16,916 bases of DNA from VYDC01 sp034420495 (GTDB lineage Bacteria > Chloroflexota > Dehalococcoidia > UBA2979). A model generated the notes under the pieces. It made no database searches, was not told the origin of the DNA, and saw only the letters and a list, made by a program, of their open reading frames with translations. The DNA is taken from positions 1 to 16,916 of the forward strand of contig DAOULG010000190.1 of the NCBI GenBank assembly GCA_034420495.1, given 5' to 3'. Positions 1 through 6,242 of this stretch are shown here, one piece after another (positions within the stretch are counted from its first letter, which is position 1; every line of letters begins with the position of its first letter). The position numbers and the translations under genes are program-made.

Positions 1-121
1 CCTGCTGCGCCGCGGCTTCGCGCCGGAGGTGGCCGCGGAGAGCGTGGGCGCGCTGCTCGGACGCGAGGCCCGGGAGCGGCTCGACGGAGCCGGAGGCGGG
101 AGCTCGTCCGGCCTCCCCTGA
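1..121 (+). CDS. recX: C-terminal end of a probable RecX-family regulatory protein (partial)
   Basis: Only the last 40 codons are visible, from base 2 to the TGA at 119-121; the gene starts left of the window. The visible part begins LLRRGFAPEVAAESVGALLG, which resembles the C-terminal three-helix repeat of RecX proteins, where a hydrophobic stretch is followed by an RRGF turn and an amphipathic helix. RecX binds RecA filaments and modulates recombination. The position directly before rny fits the recA-recX-rny order I expect in deep-branching actinobacteria, but recA itself is not in view. The last ten or so residues (GAGGGSSSGLP) are low-complexity, as is common at RecX ends. The fragment is short, so the family call rests on one motif and on synteny. 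Confidence 0.55.
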   Translation, partial: LLRRGFAPEVAAESVGALLGREARERLDGAGGGSSSGLP

Positions 122-146
122 GCGTCGCGCGACTCCTGGCGGCGCG

Positions 147-161
147 CCCGCGGCCCGCGGG
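147..161 (+). terminator. GC-only hairpin after recX
   Basis: A perfect 6-bp stem (CCCGCG at 147-152, CGCGGG at 156-161) with a 3-base loop lies 26 bases after the recX-like stop. No T-tract follows, so it is not a classical intrinsic terminator. In a sequence this GC-rich such short hairpins arise easily by chance. Confidence 0.25.
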
Positions 162-185
162 TCGCTCGCGGCGGCCCGACGGTGC

Positions 186-191
186 TACGAT
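186..191 (+). promoter_or_regulatory. Possible -10 element for rny
   Basis: TACGAT matches the actinobacterial TANNNT -10 pattern and lies about 80 bases before the rny start in an otherwise GC-only stretch. No convincing -35 hexamer is visible 16-18 bases upstream (the spot reads CGCTCG), so this is a weak call. Confidence 0.3.
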
Positions 192-218
192 CGCCCCGAT
201 CACTCTCATGACTCCTCC

Positions 219-246
219 CCGTCGCGCGATGTGGACCGCGCGACGG
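219..246 (+). promoter_or_regulatory. Perfect 10-bp hairpin in the rny leader
   Basis: CCGTCGCGCG (219-228) and its exact reverse complement CGCGCGACGG (237-246) enclose an 8-base loop. The structure ends 10 bases before the AGCGGAG ribosome-binding site of rny. If transcription starts near 198 this is a strong 5' UTR stem. It might be a processing or stability element, or an autoregulation site, since RNase Y cleaves leader RNAs. The hairpin is seen; the role is inference. Confidence 0.5.
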
Positions 247-268
247 AACCGGCGAAGCGGAGAATCAC

Positions 269-1792
269 ATGGCATCCGTTGTGATCGCTGCCGCGGCGGG
301 CGTCGCCGTCGGCGTGGTCGTGCTCTACGTCTGGCTGCGCCTCTCCTCCGGCGGGGCGGTGCGCGCCGCCCGCGAGCGGGCGCGCCTGATCGAGAGCGAG
401 GCCGAGACCCGCGCCCGGGAGGCGCAGGTGCAGGCCGAGCAGGGGGCCCTGGAGCACCGCCGCGAGGCGGAACGGGAGGCGCGGGACCAGCGCCGCGAGC
501 TCACGCGCGTGGAGCGCCGGCTCGAGCAGCGCGAGGAGACGCTCGAGCGCCGCGCGGAGGGGATCGAGCGCAGCGAGCAGGGCCTGCGCGAGCGCACGGA
601 GCGTCTCGACGTCGCGGAGCGCGGCGTCGACGAGGAGCGCGCCGCGGTCGCCGAGATGCGCGAGCGGGTCGCCGGCATGACCGAAGAGGAGGCGCGGGCC
701 GAGCTGCTCGAGTCCCTCGACCGCGAGCTCGCCGAGGAGGCGTCGCGGCGCGTGCGCGCGATGGAGGCCTCGGCTAAGGCGGAGGTCGACGCCCGCGCCC
801 GCAAGGCGCTCGCCACGGTGATGCAGCGCATGACCTCGGAGATCACCGCGGAGACCACCGTCTCCGTGGTGCCGCTCCCCTCCGACGAGCTCAAGGGGCG
901 CATCATCGGCCGCGAGGGCCGCAACATCCGCGCCTTCGAGGCGGCGACCGGCTGCGACCTGATCATCGACGACACGCCCGAGGTCGTGACGGTGACCGGC
1001 TTCGACCCGGTGCGGCGGGAGATCGCCCGCGTCGCGCTCGCCCGCCTCATCCAGGACGGGCGCATCCACCCCACGCGCATCGAGGAGGCGGTGACGCGGG
1101 CGCGCTCCGAGGTCGACCAGATGGTCGTGGACGCCGGCGAGCAGGCCCTCGTCGACGCCGACGTGACGGGGCTGCACGACGAGGTCGTGAAGACGCTCGG
1201 GCGGCTGCGCTTCCGCTACTCCTACGGCCAGAACCAGCTGCGCCACTCCATCGAGACGTCGTGGCTGGCGGCCGCGGTCGCGGCCGAGATCGGCGCCGAC
1301 GTGGAGGTCTGCCGCGTCGGCGGGCTCCTGCACGACCTGGGGAAGGCCGCCGACCGCGAGCTCGAGGGGACGCACGCGCGGATCGGCGGCGACATCGCGC
1401 GCCGCTTCAGCGTGCCCTCGGCCGTCGTGCACTGCATCGAGGCGCACCACGAGGAGGTCCGGCCGGAGACGACCGAGGCGCTTGTCGTGATGATCGCCGA
1501 CGGGATCTCGGGCGGGCGCCCGGGGGCGCGCCGCGAGTCGGTGGAGGAGTACGTGAAGCGCCTCGAGGCGCTCGAGGCGATCGCCAACTCCTTCGACGGT
1601 GTGGACGAGTCCTTCGCGATCCAGGCCGGCCGGGAGGTGCGGGTCATCGTCAAGCCCGATCGGGTGGACGATCTCGCCGCGAGCCGTCTCGCGCGCGACG
1701 TCTCCCGCAAGATCGAGGAGACGATGCAGTATCCCGGGGAGATCCGCGTGACCGTCGTTCGGGAGACGCGGGCCACAGCCACCGCGCACTGA
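269..1792 (+). CDS. rny: Ribonuclease Y
   Basis: A 507-residue protein, close to the usual 510-520 for RNase Y, the membrane-anchored endoribonuclease that starts mRNA decay. The order is canonical. There is one N-terminal membrane segment (residues about 4-24), then a long charged coiled coil rich in E, R and A (about 30-190). A KH RNA-binding domain carries GRIIGREGRNIR (about 210-221) and ends with QDGRIHPTRIEE. An HD phosphohydrolase domain has its metal-binding HD pair at H355-D356 (LLHDLGK) and a second-shell motif EAHHEE. The C-terminal block carries YVKRLEALEAIANSF and ends near MQYPGEIRVTVVRE. The ATG at 269 follows AGCGGAG at 256-262 with good spacing. The stop overlaps the start of the ymdB-like gene (TGATG), so the two are translationally coupled. 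Nothing is missing from the catalytic core. Confidence 0.97.
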   Translation: MASVVIAAAAGVAVGVVVLYVWLRLSSGGAVRAARERARLIESEAETRAREAQVQAEQGALEHRREAEREARDQRRELTRVERRLEQREETLERRAEGIERSEQGLRERTERLDVAERGVDEERAAVAEMRERVAGMTEEEARAELLESLDRELAEEASRRVRAMEASAKAEVDARARKALATVMQRMTSEITAETTVSVVPLPSDELKGRIIGREGRNIRAFEAATGCDLIIDDTPEVVTVTGFDPVRREIARVALARLIQDGRIHPTRIEEAVTRARSEVDQMVVDAGEQALVDADVTGLHDEVVKTLGRLRFRYSYGQNQLRHSIETSWLAAAVAAEIGADVEVCRVGGLLHDLGKAADRELEGTHARIGGDIARRFSVPSAVVHCIEAHHEEVRPETTEALVVMIADGISGGRPGARRESVEEYVKRLEALEAIANSFDGVDESFAIQAGREVRVIVKPDRVDDLAASRLARDVSRKIEETMQYPGEIRVTVVRETRATATAH

Positions 1793-2568
1793 TGCGGGTG
1801 CTCATGGTGGGGGACGTGGTCGGGAGCCCGGGCCGGCGGGCGGTGTCCCGGCTGCTCCCCGGGCTCCGGCACGAGCTCTCCATCGACATCGCGGTCGCGA
1901 ACGCGGAGAACGCCGCCGCCGGGCGCGGGCTCACCGTGCGGACCGCGAACGAGCTGCTCGACGCCGGCGTCGACGTGCTCACCTCCGGGAACCACATCTT
2001 CGACGTGCGCGACTTCGTCCCCTCCCTCGACGGCGATCTCCCGGTGCTGCGCCCGGCAAACTATCCGGAGACGACGCCGGGGCGGGGCGTGCTGACGCTC
2101 GGGGGCCTCACCGTCATCAACCTGATGGGCCGCGTCTTCATGCCGGTGCAGGTGGACGACCCGTTCCGCGTTGCCGACGCGCTCCTGGACCAGCGCGCGG
2201 GGCCGGAGCCGGTCGTCGTCGACTTCCACGCCGAGGCGACCAGCGAGAAGCAGGCGCTCGCCTGGTACCTGGACGGGCGCGTCGCCGCGGTCGTCGGCAC
2301 GCACACGCACACGCCGACCGCCGACGCGCGGCTGCTGCCGCGCGGGACGGCGCACGTGGGCGACCTCGGCATGGTCGGGGTGCTCGATTCCGTCATCGGC
2401 GACGACGCGGAGTCGGTGATCGATCGCTTCCTGACCGGAATGCCGACGCGCCTCCCGGTCGCCTCCGGCGATCAGGCCGTGCTGCAGTCGGTGCTCATCG
2501 ACATCGACGAGGGGAGCGGGCTGGCGACGGCCATCGAGCGCGTCGACCGGCAGTGCCTCGTTGCCTGA
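1792..2568 (+). CDS. ymdB: YmdB-family metallophosphoesterase
   Basis: A 258-residue protein of the YmdB/TIGR00282 family of dinuclear-metal phosphodiesterases, cytoplasmic enzymes of about 260 residues; the B. subtilis member hydrolyses 2',3'-cyclic nucleotides and affects biofilm and motility choices. It opens with MRVLMVGDVVGSPGR and has the family landmarks NAENAAAGRGL, SGNHIFD (metal ligands N, H), DFHAEATSEK and GTHTHTPTADARLLP. It continues with a GDLGMVGVLDSVIG block. The start ATG overlaps the rny stop; rny followed by ymdB is a widely conserved pair, which supports both calls. The family usually has W in GNHTWD where this protein has I-F, a minor variation. Confidence 0.93.
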   Translation: MRVLMVGDVVGSPGRRAVSRLLPGLRHELSIDIAVANAENAAAGRGLTVRTANELLDAGVDVLTSGNHIFDVRDFVPSLDGDLPVLRPANYPETTPGRGVLTLGGLTVINLMGRVFMPVQVDDPFRVADALLDQRAGPEPVVVDFHAEATSEKQALAWYLDGRVAAVVGTHTHTPTADARLLPRGTAHVGDLGMVGVLDSVIGDDAESVIDRFLTGMPTRLPVASGDQAVLQSVLIDIDEGSGLATAIERVDRQCLVA

Positions 2569-2586
2569 GCGCGGAGGCCGCCGGCG

Positions 2587-3480
2587 GTGGGGGGCGGAGT
2601 GAGCCGGGGCGACTTCCACACGCACTCGACGCGCTCCGACGGGACGCTCGCCCCCGCCGAGCTCGTCCGCCTCGCCTGGCGGAACGGCGTGCGCGTGCTC
2701 GCGCTCACCGATCACGACACGCTCGACGGGATCGCCGAGGCGCGGGATGCGGCACGCGAGCTGCCGGGGATGCGGCTCGTGCCGGGCGTCGAGCTCTCCT
2801 GCGACCTCCCCGGCACCGAGCTCCACATGCTCGGCCTCTTCGTCGACCCGGAGCACGAGCCCTTCGCGGCCGAACTCGCGCGCTTCCGCGAGAACCGCGT
2901 CGCCCGGGGGCGGGCGATCGTCGGGGCGCTCGAGGAGCTGGGCGCCCCGGTCGACTGGGAGCGCGTGCGCGAGATCGCGGGCGACGCCTCGATCGGCCGG
3001 CCGCACATCGCCCAGGCGCTGCTCGAGCGCGGCCACGTCAGGAGCATCCGCGAGGCGTTCGACCGCTTCCTCGCCAACGAGGGGCCGGGCTACGTGAGCC
3101 GCGAGAAGCTCGAGCCGGAACGCGCGATCGAGATGATCGCGGAGGCGGGCGGCGTCTCCGTCTTCGCCCACCCCTCCTTCACGCGGAACTACGCGGAGAT
3201 CGCGAGGCGCCTCGCGGACGCCGGCCTCTTCGGGGTCGAGGTCTACTACAAGGACTATGCCCCGGAACTGGTCGAGGAGCTCAGGGAGCTCGCAGAGGGC
3301 CTCGGGCTCTTCCCGCTCGGGGGCTCCGACTTCCACGCGCTGCCGGGCCAGCGCGAGCGGGAGCCGGGCGACATACCCCTCCCCGATGAGGTGGTGGAGC
3401 GCCTGCTCGAGGAGGTCGGGCTCCGGGGGTGCCTCGTGCCCGAGCCGGCGCCGCGCGGCGCCGGCCGGCCGTCGTCCTAG
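2587..3480 (+). CDS. PHP-domain phosphoesterase (YciV/RNase AM-like)
   Basis: A 297-residue protein with all the metal-binding motifs of the PHP superfamily in YciV/TrpH order: DFHTHSTRSDGT near the N-terminus, LTDHDTLDG, PGVELSC, HMLGLFVD, GRPHIAQAL, VFAHPSF and the closing GGSDFHA. Relatives hydrolyse 3',5'-nucleotide bisphosphates or trim the 5' ends of short RNAs and rRNA, which suits a place next to rny and ymdB in an RNA-turnover operon. Substrate assignment is inference. The start is taken as GTG at 2587 because GGAGG at 2573-2577 sits 9 bases upstream. A second in-frame GTG at 2599 has its purine-rich stretch too close. The gap to the ymdB-like stop is 18 bases. Confidence 0.9.
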   Translation: MGGGVSRGDFHTHSTRSDGTLAPAELVRLAWRNGVRVLALTDHDTLDGIAEARDAARELPGMRLVPGVELSCDLPGTELHMLGLFVDPEHEPFAAELARFRENRVARGRAIVGALEELGAPVDWERVREIAGDASIGRPHIAQALLERGHVRSIREAFDRFLANEGPGYVSREKLEPERAIEMIAEAGGVSVFAHPSFTRNYAEIARRLADAGLFGVEVYYKDYAPELVEELRELAEGLGLFPLGGSDFHALPGQREREPGDIPLPDEVVERLLEEVGLRGCLVPEPAPRGAGRPSS

Positions 3481-3491
3481 GCGGTCGCGCC

Positions 3492-3995
3492 GTGGCCGGG
3501 GGTAGCTGCGACCACCTCGACACCGGCACCGAGCTGGGCTGCCAGCGCTGCGGGATCCGCATCTGCCCGCGCTGCATGGTGGGAACGCCGGTCGGCTTCC
3601 GCTGCGCGGAGTGCGCGGCCGTGAGGCGTCTCCCGATGTACGAGCTGGCGCTGGGGCACTACGCCCGGGCGCTCGCGGTGGCGGCGCCGCTCGGCGCCCT
3701 CGCCGGGGCCGGCGGGGCGCTGCTGCTCGGGCCGACGCCCCGGGCCGGCCTCGTGCTGCTGGTACTCGCCTTCCTTGGCGGGGCGGCCGCGGGCCGTGCC
3801 GTCGCGTACGCGATGGACCTCGCCACGGGCGGCAAGCGCGGGAAGGCGATGCAGGTCATCGCGCTCGCCGCGCTCGTGGGCGCCGGGATCGTGCGCCTGG
3901 CGGTGGCCGGGGAGCTCGATCTCGTGACGCGGGATGTGAGCGGCCTCGTCGCGGTCGCGGCGGGCGTGATGATCGCATGGGAGCGGCTCCGCTAG
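3492..3995 (+). CDS. Membrane protein with N-terminal B-box-like zinc finger
   Basis: About 167 residues. The N-terminus has a cysteine/histidine cluster: CDHLD, then CQRCGIRICPRC, then FRCAEC, with the PVGF spacer seen in the B-box-type zinc ribbon that precedes rhomboid protease domains in actinobacteria. What follows is not a rhomboid. About four hydrophobic helices can be seen (from ALAVAAPLGALAG, LVLLVLAFLGGAAAG, VIALAALVGAGIV and VSGLVAVAAGVMIAW), but there is no GxSG serine motif or catalytic histidine, so protease function is unlikely. It is probably an uncharacterised integral membrane protein. The GTG at 3492, 11 bases after the PHP stop, is preferred. An earlier start at 3429 is possible but would add an unconserved basic stretch overlapping the PHP gene. 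Confidence 0.75.
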   Translation: MAGGSCDHLDTGTELGCQRCGIRICPRCMVGTPVGFRCAECAAVRRLPMYELALGHYARALAVAAPLGALAGAGGALLLGPTPRAGLVLLVLAFLGGAAAGRAVAYAMDLATGGKRGKAMQVIALAALVGAGIVRLAVAGELDLVTRDVSGLVAVAAGVMIAWERLR

Positions 3996-4005
3996 AAGTG
4001 CCCGG

Positions 4006-4266
4006 CTACCGCAGCCTGTCGACGGCGATCAGCAGCACCAGCAGGCCGAAGCTCGCGATGGAGACCGTCAGCACGCGCATGAGCTCGCCGCCGATATGGG
4101 GGTAGGTGGTGCGGCGCGAGCGCACGACCGGTCTCGCCGCCACGGGCGGGGCGGCGAGCGCCGCACGCTCCCCAGTCGCGGACTGCTCGCCGGACCCGGC
4201 TGCGGGCGCGGCGGGCGGGCTGGGTCGAGCCCTGCGGCCTCGTCTTGTGCGGCGGCTTCTCGACAT
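4006..4266 (-). CDS. Small protein with C-terminal membrane segment
   Basis: An 86-residue protein, not recognised by family. The first 55 or so residues are basic, alanine/proline-rich and likely disordered. The end (RVLTVSIASFGLLVLLIAVD) is one clear hydrophobic helix followed by RLR, so a tail-anchored or single-pass protein is plausible. It converges on the zinc-finger membrane gene, with the stops 10 bases apart. Support for expression is good for so small a gene: GGGGAGGG (minus strand, 4282-4275) lies 8 bases before the ATG, and TAGACT (4295-4290) is an ideal -10 just upstream. A longer reading of this strand in another frame lacks these signals. Confidence 0.6.
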   Translation of the reverse strand: MSRSRRTRRGRRARPSPPAAPAAGSGEQSATGERAALAAPPVAARPVVRSRRTTYPHIGGELMRVLTVSIASFGLLVLLIAVDRLR

Positions 4267-4289
4267 CGTGCCGACCCTCCCCGGGCGCC

Positions 4290-4295
4290 AGTCTA
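4290..4295 (-). promoter_or_regulatory. -10 element of the small minus-strand gene
   Basis: TAGACT on the minus strand, a strong actinobacterial -10. It lies 23 bases before the ATG at 4266, giving a very short leader that still contains the ribosome-binding site. The -35 position (TTCCTC) is poor. Confidence 0.45.
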
Positions 4296-4330
4296 TCGAG
4301 GTGCGGTGCGGCGAGGAAGGTCGCGTGCCG

Positions 4331-4359
4331 TTGACCGGCAGATTGCCCGCGACTACCGT
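4331..4359 (+). promoter_or_regulatory. Promoter of the tRNA-Asp gene
   Basis: TTGACC (4331-4336), a 17-base spacer and TACCGT (4354-4359) fit the housekeeping consensus well. The expected start near 4366 is about 8 bases before the tRNA 5' end. Confidence 0.7.
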
Positions 4360-4373
4360 GAATGTGACGTCGC

Positions 4374-4450
4374 GGCCCCGTAGTGTAGCGGTTTAACACG
4401 CCACCCTGTCACGGTGGAGATCGTCGGTTCGAATCCGATCGGGGTCGCCA
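4374..4450 (+). tRNA. tRNA-Asp (anticodon GTC)
   Basis: A full cloverleaf can be drawn. The acceptor stem GGCCCCG (4374-4380) pairs with CGGGGTC (4440-4446) with one G-U pair. The anticodon arm is CCACC-CTGTCAC-GGTGG with GTC at 4408-4410. The T arm contains GGTTCGAATCC. The discriminator G is at 4447 and an encoded CCA at 4448-4450. Core genes lie to the left and lower-GC accessory genes to the right, so the 3' half is a likely attachment site of the island. No second copy of the tRNA 3' end is seen within the window. Confidence 0.96.
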
Positions 4451-4506
4451 CTCTCCAAACCTGAGATCGGGCTCTGGGACGCTGCGGTTCGTGCCGTCTG
4501 GCCCAC

Positions 4507-4529
4507 TTTGGGGCCATTTTGGGGCCATT
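4507..4529 (+). repeat. Tandem 11-bp repeat, GGGGCCATT core
   Basis: TTTGGGGCCATT occurs at 4507-4518 and again at 4518-4529, a period of 11 bases, close to one helical turn. It sits about 57 bases past the tRNA 3' end. Closely spaced direct repeats beside an attachment site can be arm-type binding sites for an integrase; that role is inference. Confidence 0.6.
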
Positions 4530-4907
4530 CGTTCAAGAGGTAGGTCCAGCGGGAATGCCGCAGGGAGTGTCTCCCGTAGTCCTCACTCCTTGGGCAGACC
4601 CGCGAATGCGATCCCCTGTCGCCGGATCCTCATCGAGCCCCCGTGCGGAATGTCACCCCACGAGTGGTCTTCCCCACCCTAGGCGAGGGCGCAGCTGTGA
4701 CGTCCCGGTGGCGGACCCGGCGGGCCGCAGTGCCGCCGTCCGCCGCACACCGCTTCGCAGTTCGATGGTGCTGCCGCGCCGGGGGGGGGTCCACGGCGAT
4801 GAGCGGCCCCTACCCCGCAGGCATGACAACGTGCCCGTCCTGTCGCACGGCTCCAGCGCTCCAGGCTTCGCGGGCGGCGGGCACGACCTGGCAGTCCCGT
4901 CTGGGGG

Positions 4908-4926
4908 TTGACACGGTCCGTATGCT
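4908..4926 (+). promoter_or_regulatory. Probable promoter region of the nuclease-methylase operon
   Basis: A perfect TTGACA lies at 4908-4913. No good -10 is found at the standard 17-18 base spacing; TATGCT at 4921-4926 is the only -10-like hexamer, but it is too close to pair with that -35. The position, 66-84 bases before the ATG at 4992, is right for a promoter. Confidence 0.35.
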
Positions 4927-4991
4927 GTTGGGCTTGTCTTTGCAATCCTCACGTGCTCAACGCACGGCGGAACCGGAACTCAAGGAGACAA

Positions 4992-6242
4992 ATGTCCTCT
5001 GAGCGGCGACTAGCGGACGAGGCCGCCGAGCTCCTGGCCAGTCTCGGCTACCGGCACGTGGCGCGCGAAGTCCGGGTCGGAGCCGGTGCTAGGGCGGTTG
5101 CCCGAGCTGACTTGGTGGCTTGGGGCCCCGATGAGTCCGGCGCGCTCTCACCGCTTGTGCTCGTCGAAGTCAAGGATGCCTCCGGTGATCCGCCGACCCG
5201 GAACGCGCTCGCGCAACTTGCCGCATACGCGAACGTCTTGGGCACGGCACAGAACTTCGTGTACGACGGGTCTTGGCACGAGGCTGACCCGTCCTTCGTC
5301 GAGTTCTTGCGCTCCGAAGGCCCACGGCCATCGCGTACGACTGACCGGCCTTCTGTGAGCCGAGAGGCGTTCGCTCAGTTGCTGCGTGACGTCGCCGACC
5401 AGAGACGGGGGCCGGTGGACGGGCCTGGATCACCCGACTGGGGAGCGCTCCTGGCAGCGAGCAGCGATGCGCTCGAGCTGGGGACGGCTTTCGAGGCGGG
5501 AAGTGGTGCGGTTTGGGGAAGCGTCGACTGGGTCAGAGCGCAAGACAAGCATCTCTTGCGCCAAGCGGCTACGCCTGAGCCGGTAGCGCGCGCAATGGCG
5601 CAGCTGCTACGGCCGTCTTCAGACTCGGTGGTCCTTGACCCCGCCTGCGGGATCGGGTCGATTCTCTGGGCGGCAGCAGATTGGGCGCATGCTGAGGGCG
5701 TAGGGCTCCGCTACGAGGGACAGGACATCTCCCCGGCTCTCACTAACCTCGCAAGCGCGATCGCGCATCTTTCCGGTGAGGAGTTTGAGATCCGCTGCGT
5801 TGACTCTCTCACCGCCGGGGCAGACCGCGTCGACTACATCGCGTGCGATCCGCCGATGGGGGCGCGGCTCGCTAGTCCCTACTTCATGGCCGACGGGTCG
5901 CCGACGACTGACGCCGATGTCGCATTCATAGATCGTGCACTGTCGCTGCTGCGGCCGCGCGGGCGGGCTGTGCTCTTGGTGCGCCGCGGAATCCTTGGCG
6001 GCGGCGGCGCCGCTCGCCGCCTTCGCGAAGCGCTCCTCGGGCGAGCTCGGGTGACCGCGATCATCGGGCTGCCCCCCGGCGTCCTCGAGCCCTTCACCGC
6101 CCTATCGCCGGCACTTCTCGTGCTGGAAGACGCCGCGCCAACTCAGACGCTCATGGCGGAACTGCGCGAGGACTGGAGCGAGCAGGTGTCCCCTGACGGC
6201 GACTTCCTTCGTGAGTACCTACGGCACTTGGAGGCCGAATGA
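4992..6242 (+). CDS. PD-(D/E)XK nuclease domain fused to HsdM-like N6-adenine methylase domain
   Basis: 416 residues, with the start chosen at ATG 4992 behind AAGGAG (4982-4987). The N-terminal part looks like a restriction-type PD-(D/E)XK fold: ARADLVAW supplies D40, LVLVEVKD supplies E59-x-K61, and QLAAY adds the Q75/Y79 pair common in such nucleases. The C-terminal part matches the methylase core of type I HsdM: TPEPVARAMAQLL, SAM motif I LDPACGIGS (D216-G220), LLRPRGRAVLLV and AIIGLPPGVLEPF. Motif IV reads CDPPMG (D286-M289) instead of the usual NPPF or NPPY, so methylation may be altered or lost. Its stop overlaps the next start (ATGA), which indicates coupling. A nuclease-methylase fusion with a separate specificity gene recalls the BcgI A subunit, but this protein is much shorter. 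The alternative is a type I methylase carrying an HsdR-N-like domain. Confidence 0.8.
   Translation: MSSERRLADEAAELLASLGYRHVAREVRVGAGARAVARADLVAWGPDESGALSPLVLVEVKDASGDPPTRNALAQLAAYANVLGTAQNFVYDGSWHEADPSFVEFLRSEGPRPSRTTDRPSVSREAFAQLLRDVADQRRGPVDGPGSPDWGALLAASSDALELGTAFEAGSGAVWGSVDWVRAQDKHLLRQAATPEPVARAMAQLLRPSSDSVVLDPACGIGSILWAAADWAHAEGVGLRYEGQDISPALTNLASAIAHLSGEEFEIRCVDSLTAGADRVDYIACDPPMGARLASPYFMADGSPTTDADVAFIDRALSLLRPRGRAVLLVRRGILGGGGAARRLREALLGRARVTAIIGLPPGVLEPFTALSPALLVLEDAAPTQTLMAELREDWSEQVSPDGDFLREYLRHLEAE

Larger units (their letters stand above)
4451..4991. other. Gene-poor stretch between the tRNA and the first island operon
   Basis: About 540 bases with no convincing gene. Open frames exist on both strands, but their products have no recognisable domain, no good ribosome-binding site and an arginine/proline/serine-rich makeup typical of chance frames in GC-rich DNA. 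The stretch holds a short tandem repeat (4507-4529), a run of nine G (4781-4789) and the probable promoter region of the next operon. Confidence 0.6.

Noticed and set aside
206..1789. Long open frame on the minus strand opposite rny (and similar long antisense frames through 3336)
   Set aside because: In very GC-rich genes antisense frames stay open because stop codons are rare. The products are arginine/alanine/histidine-rich without motifs, whereas the plus-strand genes have complete conserved domains.
4781..4789. Run of nine G as a possible slipped-strand phase-variation tract
   Set aside because: It lies in DNA without a supported gene and not within a core promoter spacer, so a switching role has no target.
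4491..5002. Several overlapping open frames between the tRNA and the methylase start
   Set aside because: No domain, no ribosome-binding site and a biased amino-acid makeup; the downstream gene has a clear AAGGAG-ATG start at 4992.
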